Shown piece by piece: positions 33,520 through 41,722 of a DNA stretch of 64,000 nucleotides. Both the position numbers and the translations under genes were made by a program. A model generated the notes under the pieces. It saw only the letters and a program-made list of their open reading frames with translations, was not told the origin of the DNA and ran no database searches. How positions within the stretch are numbered: position 1 is the stretch's first letter; the number at the start of each line of letters is the position of its first letter. Source of the DNA: Candidatus Intricatilinea gracilis (GTDB lineage: Bacteria > Pseudomonadota > Gammaproteobacteria > Burkholderiales > Burkholderiaceae_C); contig JADJDQ010000003.1 of assembly GCA_016702605.1 (NCBI GenBank), positions 1 to 64,000 of the forward strand, read 5' to 3'.

Positions 33520-35016
33520 TCAGGCCGCCTTCTGCGAAGGCAGCTTGGACACCAGGCGCAACGACACCGTCAGCCCTTCGAGCTGATAGTGCGGGCGCAG
33601 GAAGATCTTGCTGGTGTAGTAGCCCGGATTACTTTCGTCCTCGGCCACGATCACCTCGGCCGCCGCGAGCGGGCGACGTGCCTTGGTCTCCTCGGACGAA
33701 TGCGCCGGATCACCGTCGACGTAATTCATGATCCAGTCCTGCAGCCAGCGCTGGATCTCGTCGCGCTCCTTGAACGAGCCGACCTTGTCGCGCACGATGC
33801 ATTTGAGGTAATGCGCGAAGCGGCTGCAGGCAAACAGATACGGCAGGCGCGCCGCCAGGTTGGCGTTGGCGCTGGCATCCGGATCGTCGTATTCCTGCGG
33901 CTTTTGCAGTGACTGTGCACCGATGAAGGCAGCGAAGTCGCTGTTCTTCTTGTGCACCAGCGGCATGAAGCCGTTCTTGGCCAGTTCGGCCTCGCGCCGG
34001 TCGCTGATGGCGATCTCGGTCGGGCACTTCATGTCGACGCCGCCGTCGTCGGTGGGGAAGCTGTGTGTGGGCAGGCCTTCGACCGCACCACCCGACTCGA
34101 TGCCGCGGATACGCGAGCACCAGCCGTATTCCTTGAACGAGCGGTTGATGTTCACCGCCATGGCATAGGCCGAATTGGCCCAGGCGTATTTGTTGTGGTC
34201 GGCGCCGGCGGTGTCTTCCTCGAAGTCGAACTCTTCCACCGGATTGGTCTTGGCGCCGTACGGTGTACGCGCCAGGAAACGCGGCATGGCCAGGCCGATG
34301 TAGCGTGCGTCGTCGCTCTCGCGCAGCGAGCGCCAGGCGGCGTATTCGGGCGTGGTGAAGATCTTGGTCAGGTCGCGCGGGTTGGCGAGTTCCTGCCATG
34401 AGCCCATCTGCATCAGGCTGGGGTTGGCCGCGGCGATGAACGGTGCATGCGCCGACGCGGCGATCTTGCTGATCTCGCCCAGCAGTTCGACGTCGGGTGC
34501 GGTCTGGTCGAAGTAGTAGTCGCCCACCAGGCAGCCATAAGGCGCGCCGCCGAACTGGCCATATTCTTCTTCGTAGATCTTCTTGAAGATGGGGCTCTGG
34601 TCCCAGGCCGTGCCCTTGTAGCGCTTGAGTGTCTTGGCCAGGTCGGGCTTGGCGATGTTCAAGACGCGGATCTTGAGCATCTCGTCCGTCTCGGTGTTGT
34701 TCACCAGGTAGTGCAGACCACGCCAGGCACTTTCGAGCTTTTGAAAGTCGGCGTGGTGAATGATGGCATTGACCTGGGCGCTGAGCTTGTTGTCCAGGGC
34801 CGCGATCATGGCCTCGATCGAGGCGATCACATCGCTGCCGATGAGTGTGGTCTGCGCCAGCGCCTGCTGCGCCAGCGTGAGCACCGCCTGTTCGACGGCA
34901 CTCTTGGCTTCTTCGCTCTTGGGTTTGAATTCCTTGTCGAGCAGGGCGGCGAAGTCGCCTCCCTCGAAGGCGACACCTTGCAGTGCGGCGCCGGCGGAGG
35001 ATGTTTCAGTGGCCAT
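33520..35016 (-). CDS. tssC: T6SS sheath large subunit TssC (VipB)
   Basis: Contractile sheath subunit of 498 residues. Recognised by the N-terminal FAALLDKEFKP and HHADFQKLESAWRGLHYLV, the central YGCLVGDYYFD and PFIAAANPSLM segments, MPRFLARTPYG, and the C-terminal YLKCIVRDKVGSF and RLVSKLP motifs. It forms the sheath with TssB encoded immediately upstream (66-base gap). A GGAG Shine-Dalgarno precedes the ATG. No anomaly seen. Confidence 0.97.
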   Translation of the reverse strand: MATETSSAGAALQGVAFEGGDFAALLDKEFKPKSEEAKSAVEQAVLTLAQQALAQTTLIGSDVIASIEAMIAALDNKLSAQVNAIIHHADFQKLESAWRGLHYLVNNTETDEMLKIRVLNIAKPDLAKTLKRYKGTAWDQSPIFKKIYEEEYGQFGGAPYGCLVGDYYFDQTAPDVELLGEISKIAASAHAPFIAAANPSLMQMGSWQELANPRDLTKIFTTPEYAAWRSLRESDDARYIGLAMPRFLARTPYGAKTNPVEEFDFEEDTAGADHNKYAWANSAYAMAVNINRSFKEYGWCSRIRGIESGGAVEGLPTHSFPTDDGGVDMKCPTEIAISDRREAELAKNGFMPLVHKKNSDFAAFIGAQSLQKPQEYDDPDASANANLAARLPYLFACSRFAHYLKCIVRDKVGSFKERDEIQRWLQDWIMNYVDGDPAHSSEETKARRPLAAAEVIVAEDESNPGYYTSKIFLRPHYQLEGLTVSLRLVSKLPSQKAA

Positions 35017-35082
35017 CTCTAGCTCCGAATGGGGACGGGGTGGATATCGAAAGAAGTCGGTTCGAGCGCGGACGAGCCGGCA

Positions 35083-35586
35083 TCACTTGTCGCCCGCCGG
35101 CTTGGCAGCCTGGCTCAGCGAAGCCAGCAGCGCCGGGTCCTTGATGACCTTGGCGAGCAGCTCTTCGGCGCCGGTCTTGCCGTCCATGTAGGTGATCAGG
35201 TTCGACAACTGCTGACGCGCTTCGAGCAACTGGCGCAGGCCGTCGACCTTGCGCGCCACGGCGGCGGGCGAGAAGTCGTCCATGCTCTCGAAGCTGATGT
35301 CGACGGCGATGTTGCCCTCACCCGTCAGCTCGTTGGGCACCTGGAAGGCCACGCGCGGCTTCATCGCCTTCATGCGGGTGTTGAAGTTGTCGACGTCGAT
35401 CTCCAGGAACTTGCGATCGGCCACCGGAGCCAGCGGATCGGCCGGCTTGCCCGACAGGTCGGACATCACACCCATCACGAAGGGCACCTGCACCTTCTTC
35501 TCGGCGCCGTAAGTCTCGACGTCGTATTCGATCTGCACACGCGGGGCGCGGTTGCGGGCAATGAACTTCTGGCTGCTGGTGGCCAT
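35083..35586 (-). CDS. tssB: T6SS sheath small subunit TssB (VipA)
   Basis: Sheath subunit of 167 residues: VQIEYDVETYGAEKKVQVPF, then VMSDLSGKP, DVDNFNTRMKAMKPRVAF and SFESMDDFSPAAVARKVDGL are all standard TssB segments. An AAGGAG Shine-Dalgarno lies at ideal distance. The C-terminal helix that binds TagJ in other systems is present in the expected place (ELLAKVIKDPALLASL). Confidence 0.97.
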   Translation of the reverse strand: MATSSQKFIARNRAPRVQIEYDVETYGAEKKVQVPFVMGVMSDLSGKPADPLAPVADRKFLEIDVDNFNTRMKAMKPRVAFQVPNELTGEGNIAVDISFESMDDFSPAAVARKVDGLRQLLEARQQLSNLITYMDGKTGAEELLAKVIKDPALLASLSQAAKPAGDK

Positions 35587-35677
35587 GGAACTCTCCTTGC
35601 GAGGACTTCAGGACGCGATACGGCGTGGGGCGGTCAAATCGGGCGCAGGTGACAGGCGGCTGTTCACTGCGGGCGGC

Positions 35678-36715
35678 TCATTCGTCGGTGACGCCGGCCA
35701 GGGCGCGCACCTGGTGCAGGGCATCGGGCGCGAGGTCACGCACGATGTCCATGAAGTTCATCTCCATGAGCCGTTGGGCCCGGCGCAGCAACAAGGGCGC
35801 GGGGTGGCTGGGCTCGTTCTTGTCGTACCAGTCGCAGATGCGGTCGATGGCGGCCAGGGCATCGGCGCGGTTGTTGATCTGGCCGGGCACGGACACGACC
35901 ACTGCGGCAGAACCAGCACCTGCAGCCGCCACGAGCGCGGCGGCATCACCGGCCTCAGCGGCGGTTGGCGCCGCGGCGATCACACCAGCCAGCACCTGAT
36001 CGACCGCCTTGAGCGCCCGCGCCAGCATCTGGCGCAACGGCGCCAGATCGAGGTTGGCGCTGGCACCGACCTTGTCGTCGAGCAGGCGTTCGATGGCGGT
36101 CACGGCCGACAGGCAGCGGCGCAGAGATGTTGCGACACCGGGTTCGGCGCGCTCGCGGGCAATCAGGGTCTGGGTGATCTCGGCTTCGGACGGCGCCACT
36201 TCGCTGCCGCGAGGTTCGGCGCGCATGAGGCCGAGCTCGACCTGCCGCAGCGTGATGCTGCCGCGTCCGCCGGTGAGGCCCGCAGCACGCAACTCGGCCA
36301 GGCCCACGGCCGGATGGGCCAGCGGCATCAAGGCATTGACACGTTCGATCGGGTCGTCGTTTTCACTGGCATCGAGCAGCGGGTAGACGCCGGCCCAGTG
36401 GTGTTCGAGCAGGCCGACGATGAGCTCAAACCCTTCAGCTGCACCAGGCAGCCCGTGCAGCGCCGTGGCGCTGCGTTGCAGCCACACGGCCACACGCAGA
36501 TCACGTGTCCGTTCGGCCAGCGCCAGCGCACCGGGCCAGACACTGCGCCAGTCGGGCCCCTCGCCGGCGATGACGGTGTCGCCGTATTGCTGCTCGGCCT
36601 TGCCGGCCGCGGCGAGTTCCACTGCAAGAAAGGCCGGGTCGTAGGTCAGATCGTCACCACAAGGTGACTCGGCACCCAGGGTTGAGATCAGGCTGTCGAC
36701 GGCGATCAGGGGCAT
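35678..36715 (-). CDS. tssA: T6SS tail assembly protein TssA
   Basis: Cytoplasmic assembly and cap protein of 345 residues of the ImpA type. The N-terminal domain has the signature SPCGDDLTYDPAFL and PDWRSVWPGALALAERTRDL; the C-terminal part contains ICDWYDKNEPSHPAPLLLRRAQRLMEM as CDWYDKNEPSHPAPLLLRR and NFMDIVRDLAPDA. The ATG at 36713-36715 (MPLIAVDSLI) is preferred to a longer reading. It is the first T6SS gene in transcription order, 125 bases after the tpsA stop; I found no sigma-54 type promoter in that gap. Confidence 0.94.
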   Translation of the reverse strand: MPLIAVDSLISTLGAESPCGDDLTYDPAFLAVELAAAGKAEQQYGDTVIAGEGPDWRSVWPGALALAERTRDLRVAVWLQRSATALHGLPGAAEGFELIVGLLEHHWAGVYPLLDASENDDPIERVNALMPLAHPAVGLAELRAAGLTGGRGSITLRQVELGLMRAEPRGSEVAPSEAEITQTLIARERAEPGVATSLRRCLSAVTAIERLLDDKVGASANLDLAPLRQMLARALKAVDQVLAGVIAAAPTAAEAGDAAALVAAAGAGSAAVVVSVPGQINNRADALAAIDRICDWYDKNEPSHPAPLLLRRAQRLMEMNFMDIVRDLAPDALHQVRALAGVTDE

Positions 36716-36840
36716 GGCTGGGGTGATGAACGAGGTGAGAAGATGACTGACGGCCAGGGCAGGGATGACCACTCGGCGGGGCTCAATGTAGACAGCCCAC
36801 CGCGCTGTCGCATGGGTCGAAAGTCACTTGGGGAAGGCAC

Positions 36841-39800
36841 TCAGAACGCGGCGCAGCTCTGGTCGGTGGCAATCTCGACACAGCTCGACAGCTGCGGCTG
36901 CAGGCGTACACGGCCCCACTCGAGGCCGAGCAGGTCGATACCGTCGCCGACCGAACGGTCGCGCCGCGCCGCACCCGGCGCCAGGCACATGCTGGGCACC
37001 GCCAGGTTGCGGCCGTAGGTGTCCGACGAGGTGCTGCTCATCAGCTGGCTCATGCTCATGTCCAGCGGTGGACGTTGCTGGTCGATGGCTGCGGTGAGTG
37101 TGAGCAGGGGTGGGAAGTCGGTCGACGTGATCGGCCCGAAGTCCAGGACGTAACCCAGCGGCGACCTCAGGCTGCCCGGCAGGATGGCGTAGCTGCCCTC
37201 CGGGCTGCCGGGTGTGGCGGGGGTGGACAAAGCGCCAGCCACGGCCTCGGTGGGTGTGTTGCCGGCCACCAGCCCTTCTACGGTGAAGGGCAGGTCAGGC
37301 AGGGCGCGGCCACGCGGGCTGCTGATCGAGGCGGACGTGATCGTGAGGATGGGTTGCTCGCTGAAGAACAAGCCGCTGCGACCTGCCGGCAGCGCCACCT
37401 GCGACACCGAACACGTGCTCGTGTCGCCGAAGACACAGCCGAACATGGTGGGTGTCGAGCCGTCACCGTTGAGTGACCCGAGCTCGGTGTTCCAGGTCGG
37501 CGCCCAGACACGCCATGTACCACCCGGCCCGGCGCTGAGCGCGGCTGTGCCGGGGCTCGAGAACCCCGACGGCGCCACCAGATCCAGCGTCGAGCCGCTG
37601 CCACTCATCGCCACACTGCTGTTCAGCGTGAGCACGTCGGTCTGCACCAGCACCTTGCTGGTCGCCGAGTTGGCGGTGGGTGTGAAGCTGGTGAAGGCGT
37701 CCAGATCGGCGTCGTAACCACTGAGCGGGCCGGTGTCGAGGCTGAGTGGAAGGGGCGCCGCCGACACCAGCCGATGGCTCACCAGATCGAGTGAACCGAC
37801 CCGGTCGAAGCCCAGACTGCCGATCTCGTTGGCCTGATCGGCCAGCGTCACGGCATTGGCCGAGTTGCCTTGCAGCTGCAGGCGAGCCACCCGCAAGGCA
37901 CCGGTCTGATCGACCGGGCCCGCACTCATGATGGTCAGCACGGACGCTGTCGACGTATTGCCCTGCAGCCCGACACCCGCCGAGCCGGCGCCCTGGTTCT
38001 GCAAGGTCAGCGGCAAGGTGTCGAAATTCAACACGTCGACACCGACGTCGATGCGCCCTTGATGGTCGGCCGAACCGATCACCAGCTCACTGACCTCCAT
38101 GCCGCCGCCAATACTGTCAAGGCCCAGGTTGATCCAGTCGCCAGGCACCACAAACGGTGTGGTGAACAACTGCGGGTTGGACTCGATCTGGATCGGCTGT
38201 GTTGGTTGCTCGACGATGTTGCCGTTCACGTCCACGCCGAGTGGGCGCAGGTTGACGCTGCCGGTCGTGTCGAGGGTAGGCGGCGCGGCCGGCCCCGTGA
38301 TCGACGGCAGGGTGGCTCCGTCCAGCGCCACGAACGCCCTGCCATTGCCGGGCGCGCTCGCACCGAACACGACATCGGCGCCCGAAGCACCGGTCTGGCC
38401 TCGCACCGTGAGCATGTCCAAACCGCCGACGTTGGTGGTGGCGATCCCGGCACTGCCAGCGCCGTTGACTGCTTCGCCGGCAAAGGTGATCGATCGCCCA
38501 CCACCATCGGGTGTGTCGATCACGACACCGTCCATCACGATGCCGAAGGTCGACCCATCGGTCACGGCTGCGGGCAGTTCGCCGCGCCCGCTGACGCGCA
38601 GTTGCCCCGCTTGACCCAGGACGAAACGAACCCCACCCAGATTCGCGCCCGCACCCGTGTCGCCGACACCGCCCAGATCGACGCCGACTGGTGCAAAACC
38701 CTGCTGCGACGGCGCCGACACGGTCGGAGCGGCAACACCACGCAGGTCGATCAGGTCACCGCTCACCACCGTACCGCCGCCAAGTGCGACGCCGGCCCCG
38801 ACATCGCTGCGCCCGACCATGGTGACCGTGGGAGCGGTCAGACTGGCAAGACCGAAGAATCCACCGGTTTGAACGGCGTCACCGAAGGTCGACGTGCCGC
38901 TCAGGGTGATGCTGTTGCTCGCCACCACATTCACACCCGACAGCGACACACCCGAACCAAAGTCGCTCGTTCCGGTCAGCGAGACGTCGCGAGCGAGCAG
39001 CTGCACCGGCAGCGCGGTGTTCGACGCCGCCTGGATGTGGACCCCGTCACTCTCGCCGCCTGAACCACGCAGCGTGATGCTGCCGCCTGTGGCGTCGATG
39101 GTGGCGCCCCAGGTCACGGGTGCGCTGGACGAACTCGCCGCAACGATGTTCACGTTGCCACCGATCGCATCGACGCGACCGGATGCGGAAGAAAACACCG
39201 AGGTGCCGGCAGGTGCCGCCTTGAGTTGCAGCGACACGAAACCGCTGTCGCCCACCGGTACCTGGGCCCCGCCGCTCGCGCCAATGAAGACGTTGCTGGC
39301 GTTGATGCGGCCGTTGAAATCGACATTGGTGGCACCGAGCAGCACCACGTCGCCGGTCGGCGCCTCGACGTTGGGGTTGCCGCCGGCGATGACCGCACCC
39401 GCGTCGACCTGGACGGTGCCTTGTGTCGCGAAGCCTGGCGCCAACGTGAGCCCGACACCACCCACGAAATCGGCGTCGCTGCTCGTCATCGTCATGGCCG
39501 CAGCCATCAGCCCGCCGACATTGACGCGGGCGGTGCTGCCCAGCACCACCCCGTTGGGGTCGAGGATGAAGATGCGTCCGTTGGCCTGCAAGGCGCCGTT
39601 GATGGTGCTGGGGCCGGCACTCACACTGCCGGCCACGACGCGGTTGAGCAAGACACTGGTGGCTGCCGGCTGGGCAACGCTCACGGTGCTGCCCTGGCCG
39701 ATGTTGAAACTCTGCCAGTCGATGATGGCGCGCTGGTTGGTCTGGGTGATCGACATCACTGAGCCATTGGTGACCGGCGCCAACACGCCGGTCAGCAGAC

Positions 39801-39990
39801 CGTTGGTGGCGCGCACCGGCAACACCGGTGGTGCGGTCTGCGCCAGGGCGATGGGGTCGAACAACAGTGCCAGCCCGACCACACCCACCAGCCGACTGAG
39901 TGCACGGGTCGACGCCAGTGCGGCGGCGGCCAGCGCGGTGGCGCGTGGCCGCAGGTGGGCCGGGCCGGAGATCCTGACGGGCTTGTACAT
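36841..39990 (-). CDS. two-partner secretion exoprotein (TpsA, filamentous haemagglutinin-type)
   Basis: Large secreted beta-helix protein of 1049 residues. A long signal peptide (RLVGVVGLALLFDPIALAQ) is followed by the TPS secretion domain with SITQTNQRAIIDWQSFNIG, NGRIFILDPNGVVLG (the NPNG-type motif) and ARVNVGGLMAAA. The rest is repetitive Gly/Val/Ser/Thr-rich sequence typical of a right-handed beta-helix, and no C-terminal toxin domain is visible. The start ATG at 39988-39990 follows the tpsB stop by 43 bases. It is probably surface-exposed or released; adhesion or matrix function is only inferred. Confidence 0.88.
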   Translation of the reverse strand: MYKPVRISGPAHLRPRATALAAAALASTRALSRLVGVVGLALLFDPIALAQTAPPVLPVRATNGLLTGVLAPVTNGSVMSITQTNQRAIIDWQSFNIGQGSTVSVAQPAATSVLLNRVVAGSVSAGPSTINGALQANGRIFILDPNGVVLGSTARVNVGGLMAAAMTMTSSDADFVGGVGLTLAPGFATQGTVQVDAGAVIAGGNPNVEAPTGDVVLLGATNVDFNGRINASNVFIGASGGAQVPVGDSGFVSLQLKAAPAGTSVFSSASGRVDAIGGNVNIVAASSSSAPVTWGATIDATGGSITLRGSGGESDGVHIQAASNTALPVQLLARDVSLTGTSDFGSGVSLSGVNVVASNSITLSGTSTFGDAVQTGGFFGLASLTAPTVTMVGRSDVGAGVALGGGTVVSGDLIDLRGVAAPTVSAPSQQGFAPVGVDLGGVGDTGAGANLGGVRFVLGQAGQLRVSGRGELPAAVTDGSTFGIVMDGVVIDTPDGGGRSITFAGEAVNGAGSAGIATTNVGGLDMLTVRGQTGASGADVVFGASAPGNGRAFVALDGATLPSITGPAAPPTLDTTGSVNLRPLGVDVNGNIVEQPTQPIQIESNPQLFTTPFVVPGDWINLGLDSIGGGMEVSELVIGSADHQGRIDVGVDVLNFDTLPLTLQNQGAGSAGVGLQGNTSTASVLTIMSAGPVDQTGALRVARLQLQGNSANAVTLADQANEIGSLGFDRVGSLDLVSHRLVSAAPLPLSLDTGPLSGYDADLDAFTSFTPTANSATSKVLVQTDVLTLNSSVAMSGSGSTLDLVAPSGFSSPGTAALSAGPGGTWRVWAPTWNTELGSLNGDGSTPTMFGCVFGDTSTCSVSQVALPAGRSGLFFSEQPILTITSASISSPRGRALPDLPFTVEGLVAGNTPTEAVAGALSTPATPGSPEGSYAILPGSLRSPLGYVLDFGPITSTDFPPLLTLTAAIDQQRPPLDMSMSQLMSSTSSDTYGRNLAVPSMCLAPGAARRDRSVGDGIDLLGLEWGRVRLQPQLSSCVEIATDQSCAAF

Positions 39991-40033
39991 GCCGGTGCCC
40001 TCGATGTTCACGGTGGATGGGTGCGGCGTTGGC

Positions 40034-41722
40034 TCAGAAGCCACGCGTGAGCTGCAGGTTCAAACGTGGGCTGCTGCTGGTCGGTTCAGCCAGCGAGGGG
40101 CTGCTGCCGCGCCAGGCCATCACGGCGCGCAAGGTGAACAGCTCGGGGTCGCTGAAAAACACACCCAGGCCGCGTGCGCTGAGAGTGCGGGTGTTGTCCA
40201 CGCCGGCCAGTGGGTCGATCTGCTGGCGCGCGTGGCCCCAGTCGAACAGGCCGAAGACGCTCCAGCGAGCGCCGATCGAGCGGCGGATTTCGAAGGTGGT
40301 GATCACACCGGCATCGGCCGCGGCTTCACCCGGTGCATAGGCCCGCACCGCCTGTGCGCCGCCGAGGGCGAACTTCTCGGAGCTGTCGAGGTTGCGGTTG
40401 GCCCACTGCGCACTCAGGCCGGCGTAGAGCGACCAGCCCGCACCAATCACCGGCAGGGCCTGCAGCCGCGAGGCCTGCAGACCGAGCTTGACGTAGCGGC
40501 CCTGGGTGGCGCGGTCACCCAGCGCCAGGTCGGTGGCGGCTTCGTTGGCGCTCTGGATGCGCAGCCGCCCGGCCGTCAGGCTCGCCATGCCGCCGTTGTA
40601 GCCGCCGCCCCAGATGTCGTCACGCGCCTCGAACGACAAGGCGCCCGACACATCGGACGAACTCTTGTCGACCACCAGGCCGGCGATATGGTCCTGCAGG
40701 CTCTTGTGGCTCAGGCCGAGGCGGCCGATCAGGTTGACCTGGCGGCTGCGTTGCAGCGGCCGGCTCAAGCCCAGGTCGACGATGTGGGCGCGACCATGGG
40801 CGTCCAGGTCGGCCAGGCTGTCGCCCAGCTCGTAACGCAGGCTGGACCAACCGGCGCTGGCGCGCCAGCCACTGTCCCACGCGGCGCCGCCGTTGCTGGC
40901 GCGCCAGGCCACGGGCAGTTCGTAGCTCAGGCGCCCGGTGACCAGGCCGACACCTTGCGACACCAGCAGGCGGGCGTCGAAGTTGTCGCCGATGTCGAAC
41001 GGTTCGTTCACCCGCACCAGGCCACCCAGGCGGTTGCGTCCATTGAAACGGCTGCCGTAGTTGTCGGCCTCGACACTGCCCTCGACCCGCTTGCGCAGGC
41101 TGCGTTCGAGCAGCAGGTCGTACACACCCTCATTGCCGCTGGGCGCCAGGGTGGCGCTGGCACTCACGCCAGGCAGATCGTTGAGGCGGTACATCGCCTG
41201 GTCGAGGGTGCGCAGATCGAGCAGCCCACCACCGGCCACGCCCTGACCCGCCAGCACGGCCAGCACATGGGCATCACTCAGCGGCACGTCCACACCCGGC
41301 GCGAACTCGACGCGACGCAGCCGGGGCTCGACCACCTGCAGCAGCCAGGCACCGTCGCGCCCGGGTATCTGCCGCACCGCCACACCACCGAGTTGCAGGC
41401 CACGCGCTTCGAGTGCGCCGAACACGGCCTTGCGCACCGCCTGTTGTTCGGCCGGGCCGAAGACGCGGCCGAACCAGGGCAACACGAGTGTTTCGAGCTC
41501 GCTGCGGCTCATGCTGACCAGTTCGGGCAACTGCCATTCACGCAGGCAGTTGACCCCACCTGGCGGGCAGCGCCGCGACACCTCGGCCTCGGCGGGCGGC
41601 CTGCCAGCAGCGGCGCCGGTCTGCGCCTGGGCGATCGACACCCCGGCGCCGAGCACCATGCCCAGCACCACACCGATCGCCACCGCCGCGGCACGCAGGC
41701 CGGGCTTGAACATCGCCCTCAT
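40034..41722 (-). CDS. two-partner secretion outer-membrane transporter (TpsB, ShlB/FhaC/HecB family)
   Basis: Outer-membrane protein of 562 residues. It has a signal peptide (VAIGVVLGMVLGAGVSIAQA), a periplasmic POTRA region (about 65-215, including VRQIPGRDGAWLLQVVEPRL as RQIPGRDGAWLLQVVEPRL) and a 16-strand-type beta-barrel with the lid/motif-3 segment VRAYAPGEAAAD, ending in Phe as usual for barrels. It exports the TpsA encoded directly downstream. Its ATG overlaps the CHAT gene stop (ATGA), implying one message for all three genes. Confidence 0.93.
   Translation of the reverse strand: MRAMFKPGLRAAAVAIGVVLGMVLGAGVSIAQAQTGAAAGRPPAEAEVSRRCPPGGVNCLREWQLPELVSMSRSELETLVLPWFGRVFGPAEQQAVRKAVFGALEARGLQLGGVAVRQIPGRDGAWLLQVVEPRLRRVEFAPGVDVPLSDAHVLAVLAGQGVAGGGLLDLRTLDQAMYRLNDLPGVSASATLAPSGNEGVYDLLLERSLRKRVEGSVEADNYGSRFNGRNRLGGLVRVNEPFDIGDNFDARLLVSQGVGLVTGRLSYELPVAWRASNGGAAWDSGWRASAGWSSLRYELGDSLADLDAHGRAHIVDLGLSRPLQRSRQVNLIGRLGLSHKSLQDHIAGLVVDKSSSDVSGALSFEARDDIWGGGYNGGMASLTAGRLRIQSANEAATDLALGDRATQGRYVKLGLQASRLQALPVIGAGWSLYAGLSAQWANRNLDSSEKFALGGAQAVRAYAPGEAAADAGVITTFEIRRSIGARWSVFGLFDWGHARQQIDPLAGVDNTRTLSARGLGVFFSDPELFTLRAVMAWRGSSPSLAEPTSSSPRLNLQLTRGF

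Noticed and set aside
36716..36840. A sigma-54 promoter for the T6SS genes between tpsA and tssA.
   Set aside because: No GG-N10-GC element with the expected flanks was found in this gap.
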